A DNA stretch of 64,000 bases, taken from NCBI GenBank assembly GCA_030655075.1, contig JAURWE010000034.1, positions 88,992 to 152,991 of the forward strand, given 5' to 3'. The DNA comes from Pararhizobium sp. (lineage in GTDB: Bacteria; Pseudomonadota; Alphaproteobacteria; Rhizobiales; Rhizobiaceae). Within the stretch, counting starts at the first letter, position 1, and each line of letters starts with the position of its first letter. Shown here piece by piece: positions 55,272 to 63,911 of the stretch. Under the pieces are notes generated by a model. The model made no database searches. It saw nothing but the letters and a program-made list of their open reading frames with translations, and was not told where the DNA came from. A program made the position numbers and the translations under genes.

Positions 55272-56744
55272 ATGCGTCATGAAATTGAAAATCTGATTGT
55301 CACGCCGACTGAGATGGCGCGCATTGATGCTGCCGCGAAAGAGCAGCAGATCGACAGTTTCGGCCTGATGACGGCGGCCGGTTGCGCGGTCGCGGCGAGT
55401 GCCCTTGCACATTTCCCTGGGGCGCGCCGTTTTGCCGTTTTATGCGGCCCCGGGAACAATGGCGGAGACGGCTATATTGCCGCCCGTGCACTGACCGAAA
55501 GCGGTGCGGCGCTCGCTGTTTTTTCATCGATAGATCCTGCCGCATTGACGGGCGATGCATGCCAGGCGCAGCAGGCCTATGGCGGCGATATCCTGCCGCT
55601 GGCAGACTACGAACCTGCCTCCGGTGACGTCATCGTCGACGCCCTCTTCGGCGCCGGCCTCTCTCGCACGCTTCAAGCCGGCATCATCAGGCTGATCGGG
55701 GAGGTCCACGCGCTTGATCTGCCCGTGCTGGCCATTGACCTGCCGTCGGGGGTCAGCGGCCACACCGGTACGGTCCTGGGAGCCGCGTTCCAGGCGACAC
55801 GCACTGTCACCTTCATGTGCCGCAAGCCGGGCCATCTGCTGATGCCGGGCAGGGAACTCTGCGGCGAACTCGACGTGGTCGATATCGGCATTCCATCCCG
55901 CATTGTCGTCGCCCATGCCGGGGCCATCCGTCACAACAGTCCCGCGCTCTGGGCCTCGGCCCTGGCAAAACCCGATCCGGACACGCACAAATACAAACGT
56001 GGCCATCTGGTGGTATTTTCAGGCGGCGCGAATGCCACGGGTGCCGCGCGGATGACGGCCCTTGCCGGGCTGAAAACGGGCGCTGGTCTGGTGACGGTCG
56101 CATCGCCGAGGCAATCGCTGGACACCAACGCCGCGCACCTGACCGGGATCATGCTGCGCAAGGTCGACGGCACCGAGGATCTGTCGGTCTGGCTGGACGA
56201 TGCCCGTCTCGGCACCTTCGTGCTCGGCCCCGCCTTCGGCATCGGCGAAAAGGCCCGCGACTTCGTCCGGTTGCTGGCAGGACGGAAGCTTGTGCTGGAT
56301 GCCGACGGCATATCGTCGTTTCGTGATCACCCGGACGTTCTGTTCGAAGCTTTTTCCGGTGGCGAAACACGGCTGGTGCTGACGCCGCATGAAGGTGAAT
56401 TTGCCCGGCTCTTCCCCGACATAGCCACCGACCTTGCGCTGTCCAAAGTTGAGAAAGCCGTAAAGGCCGCCGCACGGGCCAATGCCGCCATCATCTACAA
56501 GGGCGCCGATACGGTCATTGCCTGCCCGGGCGGCCGGGCCGCGATCAACAGCAATGCGCCGCCCTGGCTCGCCACCGCCGGTTCCGGCGATGTCCTGGCC
56601 GGTATTGTTGGCGGCCTGCTGGCGCAGGGCCTGCCGGCCTTCGAGGCAGCCGCTGCCGCCGTATGGATGCACGGGGAAGCGGCGAGCAGGGCAGGGACGG
56701 GATTGATTGCCGAAGACCTGCCGGAGCATATCATTCCGCTATAG
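55272..56744 (+). CDS. nnr: Bifunctional NAD(P)H-hydrate repair enzyme Nnr
   Basis: The 490-residue protein joins a YjeF-N epimerase domain (about 1-215, 'CGPGNNGGDGYIAARAL', 'DALFGAGLSRTLQAG') to a C-terminal ADP-dependent dehydratase domain ('LTPHEGEFARLFPDI', 'WLATAGSGDVLAGIVGGL'). Together they repair damaged NADHX and NADPHX. It is divergent from glnB and its stop overlaps the convergent Na/Pi cotransporter gene by 6 bases. Confidence 0.95.
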   Translation: MRHEIENLIVTPTEMARIDAAAKEQQIDSFGLMTAAGCAVAASALAHFPGARRFAVLCGPGNNGGDGYIAARALTESGAALAVFSSIDPAALTGDACQAQQAYGGDILPLADYEPASGDVIVDALFGAGLSRTLQAGIIRLIGEVHALDLPVLAIDLPSGVSGHTGTVLGAAFQATRTVTFMCRKPGHLLMPGRELCGELDVVDIGIPSRIVVAHAGAIRHNSPALWASALAKPDPDTHKYKRGHLVVFSGGANATGAARMTALAGLKTGAGLVTVASPRQSLDTNAAHLTGIMLRKVDGTEDLSVWLDDARLGTFVLGPAFGIGEKARDFVRLLAGRKLVLDADGISSFRDHPDVLFEAFSGGETRLVLTPHEGEFARLFPDIATDLALSKVEKAVKAAARANAAIIYKGADTVIACPGGRAAINSNAPPWLATAGSGDVLAGIVGGLLAQGLPAFEAAAAAVWMHGEAASRAGTGLIAEDLPEHIIPL

Positions 56745-58391
56745 AAGCCGGCTTTCGCGCAACATGCCGGCGCTCGACAGCACCGGATAGGCGATCGACA
56801 CCACCAGCGAGTTGATTTCCTTTAGGTCGCGCATCGTGTCGATGTGGATCGAACTGCTGTCGTAGCTGGCGACATTGCCGTCGCGCAGGCGCTGCATGTG
56901 CTTTTCCTCGCTCAGGCGCACGAGATTGCGCACGACCTCCTTCTGGGCAACCAGCTGGCGGGCATGTTCGACATCCTGGTTGACCAGCAGGTTGAACGCG
57001 AGGCGGGCATTCTTCAACACCTCGTCATGCATGCCCTTCAGCTCGTGCCAGCCTTCGTTGGAAAAGACGATGTTGCGCGTATGTTTCTTGCGGGCGCGCA
57101 TCAGCATGTTCTGCGAAATGATGTCGGCCGCCTGTTCGAGCTTGATCGTCGCGCTGAGCAGATCCTGACAGAGCGCCGCCGACTGGTCGTCGAGATTGCT
57201 CTGTGAGATTTTTGCCAGGTAGAATTTGATATCCCGGTGAATGCGGTCGATCTCGTCGTCGAGTGCCTCGATCCGCGCCATCTTCGGCTCGTCGGTCTTC
57301 TCGAAAATGTCAAAGATCCAGGACAGCATCAGCTCGATCTTGTCGCAGACCGTCAGAACTTCACGCGTGGCATTGTTGATTGCCTGTTTGGGATTGGAAA
57401 GCTGCTCCGGCACCAGCGCCGAAAGCCGATGTTCGGCAGACGCCGGCTTGGCGGCGGCGACGGGCGTCAGGTAGACTTGCAGCAGGCGGGCAACGACGGC
57501 GCAGAAGGGCAGGCCGAAGACCAGAACGGCCAGATTGATCGCCATATGCGCCAGCACGACGGCATCGCCGGGATGCGCTGAAAAGATCGTGCTCGGCACG
57601 GTAAAGATGAACTGCGCCGCCAGCGCGATCACCGTCCCGAGCCCGCGGATGGCGACATTGCCGAGCGGCACGACCCGTGCATCCGGCTGCTCGCCGCGCG
57701 TCAGCACCGCGCCGATGACGGCGGCGCCGAAATTGACCCCGAGCACCAGCGGAATGATCAGGACCGGCGGGATGAGTTCGCGGTCGGCCAGCGACGCGAT
57801 CAGCAGGATCGTCGCCACGCTCGAATGGAACGACCAGGCCAGAAGCGCCGCCAGAATGAAGGCGGTGATCCAGTCCTTGGCGAGATAGTTGATTATGATC
57901 GGCAGCAGCTCGCTGTTTTTGAGAGGCGTGGAGGCCTCGCCGATCAACCGCAGCGACAGGAGCAGCAGACCGAGACCGAAGAGGATGCGGCCCACCTGCC
58001 GCCAGTTGCGCGCATCGCTGGCGCGAAAGGCCACCGTGCCGGCCAGAAGCAGAACCGGAATGAGCAGCGACAGATCATGCCGCAGGATGCGCACGACGAA
58101 GGCCGAGCCGAAATCGGCGCCGAGCAGCGTTGCGATGCCGATGGCGGTGGAGACATAGCCGCTGGCGACGAAACCCGCGACGATCAGCGCGACGGCCGTG
58201 GCGCTCTGCAGGGCGATGGCGAAGAAGAAACCGGCAATCGAGGCGGTGACACGGTTACCGATCGCCAGCCGCAGCTTTTCGCGAAACAGGTTGCCATAGG
58301 CTCGCTCGATGCCGGTGCGCACCATGCGCGTCGCCCACAGCAGCAGGGCCACCGCGCCGGCTAGATTGATGAAGACAATGGAACCGGACAT
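56739..58391 (-). CDS. Na/Pi cotransporter family protein with PhoU-like C-terminal domain
   Basis: The protein of about 550 residues has about eight to nine membrane segments in two Na/Pi-cotransporter repeats ('FFFAIALQSATAVALIVAGF' and 'FHSSVATILLIASLADREL' with the QSATA/QSSS-type motif). A helical PhoU-like region (about 340-550) follows. Bacterial members are thought to move phosphate with sodium; direction and regulation are uncertain. ATG 58391 is preferred over TTG 58397. A good promoter lies at 58497-58525. Confidence 0.88.
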   Translation of the reverse strand: MSGSIVFINLAGAVALLLWATRMVRTGIERAYGNLFREKLRLAIGNRVTASIAGFFFAIALQSATAVALIVAGFVASGYVSTAIGIATLLGADFGSAFVVRILRHDLSLLIPVLLLAGTVAFRASDARNWRQVGRILFGLGLLLLSLRLIGEASTPLKNSELLPIIINYLAKDWITAFILAALLAWSFHSSVATILLIASLADRELIPPVLIIPLVLGVNFGAAVIGAVLTRGEQPDARVVPLGNVAIRGLGTVIALAAQFIFTVPSTIFSAHPGDAVVLAHMAINLAVLVFGLPFCAVVARLLQVYLTPVAAAKPASAEHRLSALVPEQLSNPKQAINNATREVLTVCDKIELMLSWIFDIFEKTDEPKMARIEALDDEIDRIHRDIKFYLAKISQSNLDDQSAALCQDLLSATIKLEQAADIISQNMLMRARKKHTRNIVFSNEGWHELKGMHDEVLKNARLAFNLLVNQDVEHARQLVAQKEVVRNLVRLSEEKHMQRLRDGNVASYDSSSIHIDTMRDLKEINSLVVSIAYPVLSSAGMLRESRLL

Positions 58392-58496
58392 GAGCAACCA
58401 GACTGTGGCGGGAAATCAGGACACGTGCACACCGGGTGCAACACGATCCGAAAGGTTCGGCTATTGTTGCTATCGATGCAGATAGAGACGCGACTC

Positions 58497-58525
58497 AGAT
58501 TATCCCATTCTCGCCAATGTCACAA
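58497..58525 (-). promoter_or_regulatory. Probable sigma-70 promoter of the Na/Pi cotransporter gene
   Basis: On the minus strand TTGTGA (58520-58525), a 17-base spacer and TAATCT (58497-58502) give a good match. It lies about 106 bases before the start codon. A short hairpin GCGTA-AAAA-TACGC (58548-58561) lies between it and the DUF72 stop. Confidence 0.55.
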
Positions 58526-58588
58526 TTTGCAAACACATGATTGCATTGCGTAAAAATACGCGCAAACGCCGATTCGACCCCCAGCCTC

Positions 58589-59392
58589 CTATGCTACAAG
58601 CTGCTGCAAGGCGCGCGCACCGTTCGGCGCATTGACCTTGCCCTCATGAATGAAGAAGGCAAACACATCGCGCGGCACCACCTTGACCTTGCGCGACGGA
58701 TCGATCGGCTCCGGCTCCTTCGGCGCACCGCCGGCGGCCCAGTCCTTTACCTTCTCAGCCCACTGGCCGAGCCGTTTCTCGTCGTAGCAGGTCTCGACCG
58801 CATCGCTGCCGGTCTGCAGCCGCACATAAACGAAATCGGCGGTGACATCGGAAATCATCGGATATTCGGCGTGATCGGCACAGACAACAGCCACATTGTG
58901 CTTGGCTACCAGGCTGATGAACTCCGGCACCTGAAACGACGGATGGCGGACCTCCAGCACATGCTGAAGCTTCAAGCCCTCTAGCTTGGAGGGCAGCAAT
59001 TCGAGGAAGGCGGCAAAATCGTCCGGCTCGAATTTTTTCGTTGGCGCGAACTGCCAGAGGATCGGCCCGAGGTGGGGGCCGAGTTCTGTCAGACCCTGCG
59101 TCAGAAATCTCTCAACCGATTCCCCGGCCTCGGCCAGCACCTTGCGGTTCGTGGTAAAGCGGCTGGCCTTCAGCGAAAAGATGAAATCCTCCGGCACCTC
59201 GGAAGCCCATTTCGCAAAGGTCTCCGGCTTCTGCGAGCCGTAATAGGTGCCATTGACCTCGATCGCCTTCAGCTGCCCGCTTGCATATTCGAGCTGGCGC
59301 TTCTTGGCCAGTTTGTCCGGATAGAACGTGCCTTCCCAGGGCTCGAACGTCCAGCCGCCGATGCCGCAACGGATTGTGCCTGAGGTCGTCAT
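58589..59392 (-). CDS. DUF72 family protein
   Basis: From ATG 59392 the 267-residue protein matches DUF72 (YecE-like), a TIM-barrel family: 'RCGIGGWTFEPWEGTFYP', 'LKAIEVNGTYYGSQKPETFA', 'ILWQFAPTKKFE' and 'LEVRHPSFQ'. The function of the family is not known. The start follows GGAGG; GTG 59398 lies too close to that site. It is divergent from the toxin-antitoxin pair. Confidence 0.88.
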   Translation of the reverse strand: MTTSGTIRCGIGGWTFEPWEGTFYPDKLAKKRQLEYASGQLKAIEVNGTYYGSQKPETFAKWASEVPEDFIFSLKASRFTTNRKVLAEAGESVERFLTQGLTELGPHLGPILWQFAPTKKFEPDDFAAFLELLPSKLEGLKLQHVLEVRHPSFQVPEFISLVAKHNVAVVCADHAEYPMISDVTADFVYVRLQTGSDAVETCYDEKRLGQWAEKVKDWAAGGAPKEPEPIDPSRKVKVVPRDVFAFFIHEGKVNAPNGARALQQLVA

Positions 59393-59434
59393 ATTCACTC
59401 CTCCTTGAAGTTAGCTGTATCGAAAGGTTGGTTG

Positions 59435-59704
59435 ATGACCGTGGTAACCATCCATAAGGCAAAGACTGAACTTTCCAAGCTCATCGCCCGTGTCGAAGCC
59501 GGCGAGGAGATCATTTTGGCGCGTGGCGACAACCCCGTCGTCAAACTCGTGCTCATTGCTGAACCACAGCCTGTGGTGCGCGGTTATGGCAGTCTCGCGC
59601 ATCTACGCGACAAGATATCGGATTCCTTCTTTGAGCTCTTGCCGGACGACGACCTCGAGGGATGGGAAGGAAAGCATTCCTTCGCCGGCGATAACGGTCA
59701 ATGA
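59435..59704 (+). CDS. Phd/YefM family antitoxin (VapB-like)
   Basis: From ATG 59435 (after AAAGG) the 89-residue protein shows the antitoxin N-terminus 'VTIHKAKTELSKLIARVEAG' followed by 'EEIILARGDNPVVKLVLI', typical of Phd/YefM-fold antitoxins that accompany PIN toxins. The C-terminal part ('SDSFFELLPDDDLEGWEG') would bind the toxin. Its stop overlaps the toxin start (ATGA, 59701-59704). It appears intact, unlike the toxin. Confidence 0.88.
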   Translation: MTVVTIHKAKTELSKLIARVEAGEEIILARGDNPVVKLVLIAEPQPVVRGYGSLAHLRDKISDSFFELLPDDDLEGWEGKHSFAGDNGQ

Positions 59705-60080
59705 CTGTCCTTCTTGACACGCGTGCCTTTCTTTGGTGGCTGACCGCTGATGGCCGGCAAAGCCAAATCCCTTATCCATAGTCCGGATCGCACACGTTAC
59801 ATCAGCGCCGTGACGGCCCTTGAAATCACGATGAAAGTCCGGATCGGCAAGGTCGATTTTACAAGGGAAATCGCCGACAATTTCGAGGCAATCCTTGTCG
59901 CCGGCGCCTTTCAAAAACTCGACATCACGTCAGCGCATGCTTTGCTTGCCGGGCGTCTCTCTGGCGACCACAAAGACCCGTTCGACCGTCTGCTCGCCTC
60001 CCAATGCCGGATCGAAGGCATCGCGCTGATCACCATAGACCCCCGTGTTCCAAGCTTTCGGCGTCGACGCCATCTGGTAG
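59701..60080 (+). pseudogene. PIN-domain toxin (VapC-like) broken by two frameshifts
   Basis: ATG 59701 opens 'MTVLLDTRAFLWWLTADGRQ', a typical VapC start with catalytic Asp, but this frame stops at 59781. The next frame continues the homology from about 59756 ('KAKSLIHSPDRTRYISAVTA', 'LEITMKVRIGKVDF', 'HKDPFDRLLASQC', 'LITIDP'). A second shift at a run of five C (60040-60044) is needed to reach the usual end 'VFQAFGVDAIW' and TAG 60078-60080. With four C the end reads correctly. All four PIN acidic positions survive across the frames. Without the second shift the frame runs on into antisense uvrA to 60175. It is a pseudogene or contains sequencing errors. Confidence 0.82.
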
Positions 60081-60089
60081 CGGCAGACC

Positions 60090-63011
60090 CTACTCCGCCG
60101 CTTCGACTTTCTTCATCGGGCGCCGCTCCAGCAGCTCCTTCAGGAACTGCCCCGTATAGGAGCGCTTTTCCTTGACGATCTGCTCCGGCGTTCCTTCGGC
60201 GATCACCTCGCCGCCGCCGTCGCCGCCTTCGGGGCCGAAGTCGATCACCCAGTCTGCGGTCTTGATGACCTCGAGATTGTGTTCGATGACGACGACGGAA
60301 TTGCCCTGGTTGACCAGTTCGTGCAGCACTTCCAAGAGCTTGGCAACATCGTGGAAATGCAGGCCGGTGGTCGGCTCGTCGAGAATGTAGAGCGTGCGGC
60401 CGGTCGAGCGCTTCGACAGTTCCTTGGCAAGCTTGACGCGCTGCGCCTCACCGCCGGACAGCGTATTGGCCTGCTGGCCGACCTTGATATAGCCGAGCCC
60501 GACCTGGTTCAGCGTCGTCAGCTTGTCGCGAACCGACGGCACGGCGGCAAAAAACTCGACGCCTTCCTCAACCGTCATGTCGAGCACGTCGGCAATCGAC
60601 TTGCCCTTGAAATGCACGTCCAGCGTCTCGCGATTGTAGCGCTTGCCGTGGCAGACGTCGCAGGTGACATAAACATCCGGCAGGAAGTGCATCTCGATCT
60701 TGATGACGCCATCGCCCTGGCAGGCTTCGCAGCGCCCGCCCTTGACGTTGAACGAGAACCGGCCCGGCTGGTAGCCGCGTGCCTTGGCTTCCGGCAGGCC
60801 GGAGAACCAGTCGCGGATCGGCGTGAAGGCGCCCGTATAGGTGGCCGGGTTTGAGCGCGGCGTGCGGCCGATCGGCGACTGGTCGATGTCGATGACCTTG
60901 TCGATGTGCTCGAACCCGTCGATCCGGTCATGTTCGGCCGGGTTTTCGCGGGCGCCCATGATCCGCCGTGCCGCCGATTTGTAGAGCGTCTCGATCAGGA
61001 AGGTCGATTTGCCACCCCCCGACACACCAGTGACCGCCGTGAAGATGCCGAGCGGAATGGACGCCGTGACGTTTTTCAGGTTGTTGGCCCGGGCGCCGAC
61101 GACGGTGATTTCCTTTTTCTTCTTCGGCTTGCGGCGCTCGGAGGGCACGGCCACCGAGAGTTCGCCGGACAGGTATCTACCGGTCAGCGATTTCGGATTG
61201 GCGATGACTTCCGACGGCGTGCCTTGCGCCACCACTTCGCCGCCATGGATACCGGCCGCCGGGCCGATGTCGACGACATAGTCGGCCGTCAGAATCGCAT
61301 CCTCGTCATGTTCGACGACGATGACGGTGTTGCCGATGTCGCGCAGGTGCCGCAGCGTATCGAGCAGCCGTGCATTGTCGCGCTGGTGCAGGCCGATCGA
61401 CGGCTCGTCGAGCACATAGAGAACGCCCGTCAGGCCGGAGCCGATCTGCGAGGCAAGGCGGATACGCTGACTTTCGCCGCCCGACAGCGTGCCGGAATTG
61501 CGCGACAGGCTGAGATATTCGAGCCCGACATCGTTGAGGAAGCGGAGCCGGTCGCGGATTTCCTTGAGGATGCGCACGGCAATCTCGTTCTGCTTGGCAT
61601 TCAGCCGTGCCGGCAGGTCCTCGAACCAGTCGCGGGCAACACGGATCGACATGTCGGTGATCTGTCCGATGTGCAGCTTGTCGATCTTCACCGCCAGCGC
61701 CTCTGGCTTCAGCCGGAAGCCGTTGCAGGACGGGCAGGGGGCCGCCGACATGTAGCGCTCGATCTCCTCGCGCGCCCATGCGCTGTCGGTTTCCTTCCAG
61801 CGGCGCTCGAGGTTCGGCACGATGCCTTCGAAATTCTTCGTCGTGTTGTAGGAGCGCGCGCCGTCCTGGTAGTGGAAGACGATCTTGTCCTCGGTGCCCT
61901 TCATGATCGCCGTCTGCGCCTTTTCGGACAGGTCGCTCCACTTGCTGCCGAGCTTGAAGTCGAAGGCCTTGCCGAGTGCTTCCAGCGTCTGGTTGTAATA
62001 AGGCGACGACGACTTGGCCCAGGGGGCGATGGCGCCGTCGCGCAACGTGCGGTGCGGCTCCGGCACGATCAGCGCCTCATCGACCTTCTGCTGGCTGCCG
62101 AGACCGTCGCAGGTCGGGCAGGCGCCAAACGGATTGTTGAAGGAAAACAGCCGCGGCTCGATCTCGGAAATCGTAAAACCCGAGACCGGGCAGGCGAATT
62201 TTTCCGAAAACAGCACGCGCTCATGCGTTTCGTTCAGCGATTTGTTGGCCGAGCCACCGGCCGAGGTTTCCTCCGGCGGCAGTGGCTTGTCGGCGAATTC
62301 GGCGATCGCCAGACCGTCGGCCAGCTTCAGGCTGGTTTCCATACTGTCGGCCAGCCGCGCGACCAGGTCCGGCCGCACGACCACACGGTCGACGACGACG
62401 TCGATGTCATGTTTGTACTTCTTGTCGAGAACCGGCGCCTCGGCGATCTCGTAGAACTGCCCGTCGATCTTGACGCGCTGAAAGCCCTTCTTCATCAGCT
62501 CGGCGAGCTCTTTCTTGTACTCGCCCTTGCGGCCGCGCACGAGCGGCGCCAGAATATAGAGGCGCGTGCCCTCCTCGAACTCCAGCACCCGGTCGACCAT
62601 CTGGCTCACCGTCTGGCTCTCGATCGGCAGGCCGGTCGCCGGCGAATAGGGAATGCCGACGCGGGCAAACAGCAGGCGCATATAGTCGTAGATTTCGGTG
62701 ACGGTACCGACCGTCGAACGCGGATTGCGCGACGTGGTCTTCTGCTCGATGGAAATCGCCGGCGACAGACCGTCGATCTGGTCGACATCGGGCTTCTGCA
62801 TCATTTCCAGGAACTGGCGCGCATAGGCCGACAGGCTTTCGACGTAGCGGCGCTGTCCCTCGGCGTAGATCGTGTCGAAGGCGAGCGAGGATTTTCCCGA
62901 GCCGGACAGGCCGGTCATGACGATCAGCTTGTTGCGCGGCAAATCGAGGTCGACGCCCTTGAGATTGTGTTCGCGCGCCCCGCGAATGGAAATCGTTTTC
63001 AGCTCGCTCAT
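60090..63011 (-). CDS. uvrA: Excinuclease ABC subunit A
   Basis: From ATG 63011 the product has 973 residues with two ABC ATPase halves: Walker A 'MTGLSGSGKSSLAFDT' and 'VTGVSGGGKSTFLIETLYK', signatures 'LSGGESQRIRLASQ' and 'LSGGEAQRVKLAKEL', and Zn motifs including 'CPSCNGFRLKPEALAV' and 'RCEACQGDGVIKIEM'. The first zinc module reads CPVS rather than CxxC. UvrA scans DNA for damage with UvrB. The long upstream open frame to 63215 is not homologous. An SOS box lies between it and ssb. Confidence 0.98.
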   Translation of the reverse strand: MSELKTISIRGAREHNLKGVDLDLPRNKLIVMTGLSGSGKSSLAFDTIYAEGQRRYVESLSAYARQFLEMMQKPDVDQIDGLSPAISIEQKTTSRNPRSTVGTVTEIYDYMRLLFARVGIPYSPATGLPIESQTVSQMVDRVLEFEEGTRLYILAPLVRGRKGEYKKELAELMKKGFQRVKIDGQFYEIAEAPVLDKKYKHDIDVVVDRVVVRPDLVARLADSMETSLKLADGLAIAEFADKPLPPEETSAGGSANKSLNETHERVLFSEKFACPVSGFTISEIEPRLFSFNNPFGACPTCDGLGSQQKVDEALIVPEPHRTLRDGAIAPWAKSSSPYYNQTLEALGKAFDFKLGSKWSDLSEKAQTAIMKGTEDKIVFHYQDGARSYNTTKNFEGIVPNLERRWKETDSAWAREEIERYMSAAPCPSCNGFRLKPEALAVKIDKLHIGQITDMSIRVARDWFEDLPARLNAKQNEIAVRILKEIRDRLRFLNDVGLEYLSLSRNSGTLSGGESQRIRLASQIGSGLTGVLYVLDEPSIGLHQRDNARLLDTLRHLRDIGNTVIVVEHDEDAILTADYVVDIGPAAGIHGGEVVAQGTPSEVIANPKSLTGRYLSGELSVAVPSERRKPKKKKEITVVGARANNLKNVTASIPLGIFTAVTGVSGGGKSTFLIETLYKSAARRIMGARENPAEHDRIDGFEHIDKVIDIDQSPIGRTPRSNPATYTGAFTPIRDWFSGLPEAKARGYQPGRFSFNVKGGRCEACQGDGVIKIEMHFLPDVYVTCDVCHGKRYNRETLDVHFKGKSIADVLDMTVEEGVEFFAAVPSVRDKLTTLNQVGLGYIKVGQQANTLSGGEAQRVKLAKELSKRSTGRTLYILDEPTTGLHFHDVAKLLEVLHELVNQGNSVVVIEHNLEVIKTADWVIDFGPEGGDGGGEVIAEGTPEQIVKEKRSYTGQFLKELLERRPMKKVEAAE

Positions 63012-63111
63012 CGTGCCCGCTCTGTCTACTGAGGTCTTGTGGTCCCTATTTAGTGACCCATATGCCCTTGTCGAGCCGGAATGCTGCAAATGCGCAGGCT
63101 TTCTGATTCGG

Positions 63112-63140
63112 TTGACAAGATAATAGGAAGTATTTAGAAC
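63112..63140 (+). promoter_or_regulatory. Promoter of ssb
   Basis: A perfect -35 TTGACA (63112-63117), a 17-base spacer and TAGAAC (63135-63140) form a strong promoter. The -10 box overlaps the SOS box, so LexA would block it. It lies about 145 bases before the ssb start. Confidence 0.7.
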
Positions 63141-63151
63141 AAAGAAAGAAC
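63137..63151. promoter_or_regulatory. LexA binding site (SOS box) between uvrA and ssb
   Basis: GAAC-AAAGAAA-GAAC matches the alphaproteobacterial direct-repeat SOS box, the same class as that of lexA in this window read from the other strand. It lies between the divergent uvrA and ssb and can serve both. Confidence 0.85.
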
Positions 63152-63284
63152 AAAAGCCCAGCATGAAATCTGCTGTGGATTGTGCAACGGGACGTGCGGC
63201 ATTCCGGTGCGCCAACCGTTAAGGTGCTGCATCGATAAAACGGGGCAGGCGGCGAACGCCTCAAGATTGTGAACGGAAAAGACG

Positions 63285-63821
63285 ATGGCTGGTAGCGTGA
63301 ACAAGGTGATCCTCATCGGGAACCTCGGAGCTGATCCTGAAATCCGGCGGACGCAGGACGGCCGGCCGATTGCCAACCTGAACATTGCCACGTCGGAAAC
63401 CTGGCGCGACAAGAACAGCGGTGAGCGCAAGGAAAAGACCGAGTGGCACCGTGTCGTCATCTTCAACGAAGGCCTCTGCAAGGTGGCTGAACAGTATCTG
63501 AAGAAGGGCGCCAAGGTTTATATCGAAGGCGCGCTGCAGACCCGCAAATGGCAGGACCAGCAGGGCCAGGACCGCTACTCGACCGAAGTCGTGCTGCAGG
63601 GCTTCGGCTCGACGCTGACCATGCTTGACGGCCGCAGCGAAGGCGGCGGCTCCAGCGCCGGCCGGGGCGGCTCGGACTTCGGCGGCGGCCAGAACTATGG
63701 CGGCGGCGGTGACGATTACGACCGTCCGTCGAGCCCGCCCGCCCGCTCGGGTGGCGGGAACACCGGCGGCAGCGGTGGCGGCAACTTCTCGCGCGACATG
63801 GACGACGATATCCCGTTCTGA
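63285..63821 (+). CDS. ssb: Single-stranded DNA-binding protein
   Basis: The 178-residue protein has the OB-fold N-terminus 'SVNKVILIGNLGADPEIRRT', 'ETWRDKNSGERKEKTEWHRV' and 'YIEGALQTRKWQDQQGQDRY', then a Gly/Ser-rich tail and the acidic tip 'MDDDIPF' that recruits repair proteins. It binds single-stranded DNA as a tetramer. It is divergent from uvrA, with a shared SOS-controlled region. Confidence 0.98.
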   Translation: MAGSVNKVILIGNLGADPEIRRTQDGRPIANLNIATSETWRDKNSGERKEKTEWHRVVIFNEGLCKVAEQYLKKGAKVYIEGALQTRKWQDQQGQDRYSTEVVLQGFGSTLTMLDGRSEGGGSSAGRGGSDFGGGQNYGGGGDDYDRPSSPPARSGGGNTGGSGGGNFSRDMDDDIPF

Positions 63822-63847
63822 GCTGCATGGCTCAGACGAAAAGACGA

Positions 63848-63911
63848 AAGGCCGGTCATCCCGGCCTTATACATTGCGAGGCCGGAACATCAGGTATGAT
63901 GCTCCGGCCTC
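63848..63911 (+). terminator. Tandem hairpins after ssb
   Basis: AAGGCCGG with CCGGCCTT (63848-63868) and GAGGCCGGA with TCCGGCCTC (63878-63911) are two good stems, each followed by short T-containing runs (TTAT, GTTGT). The pair probably ends ssb transcription. The last 89 bases of the window show no gene start that I can support. Confidence 0.65.

Noticed and set aside
59750..60175. A 141-residue protein starting at ATG 59750
   Set aside because: It lacks the PIN N-terminus, which lies in another frame just upstream, and its last 30 residues are antisense uvrA; it is better read as part of a frameshifted toxin.
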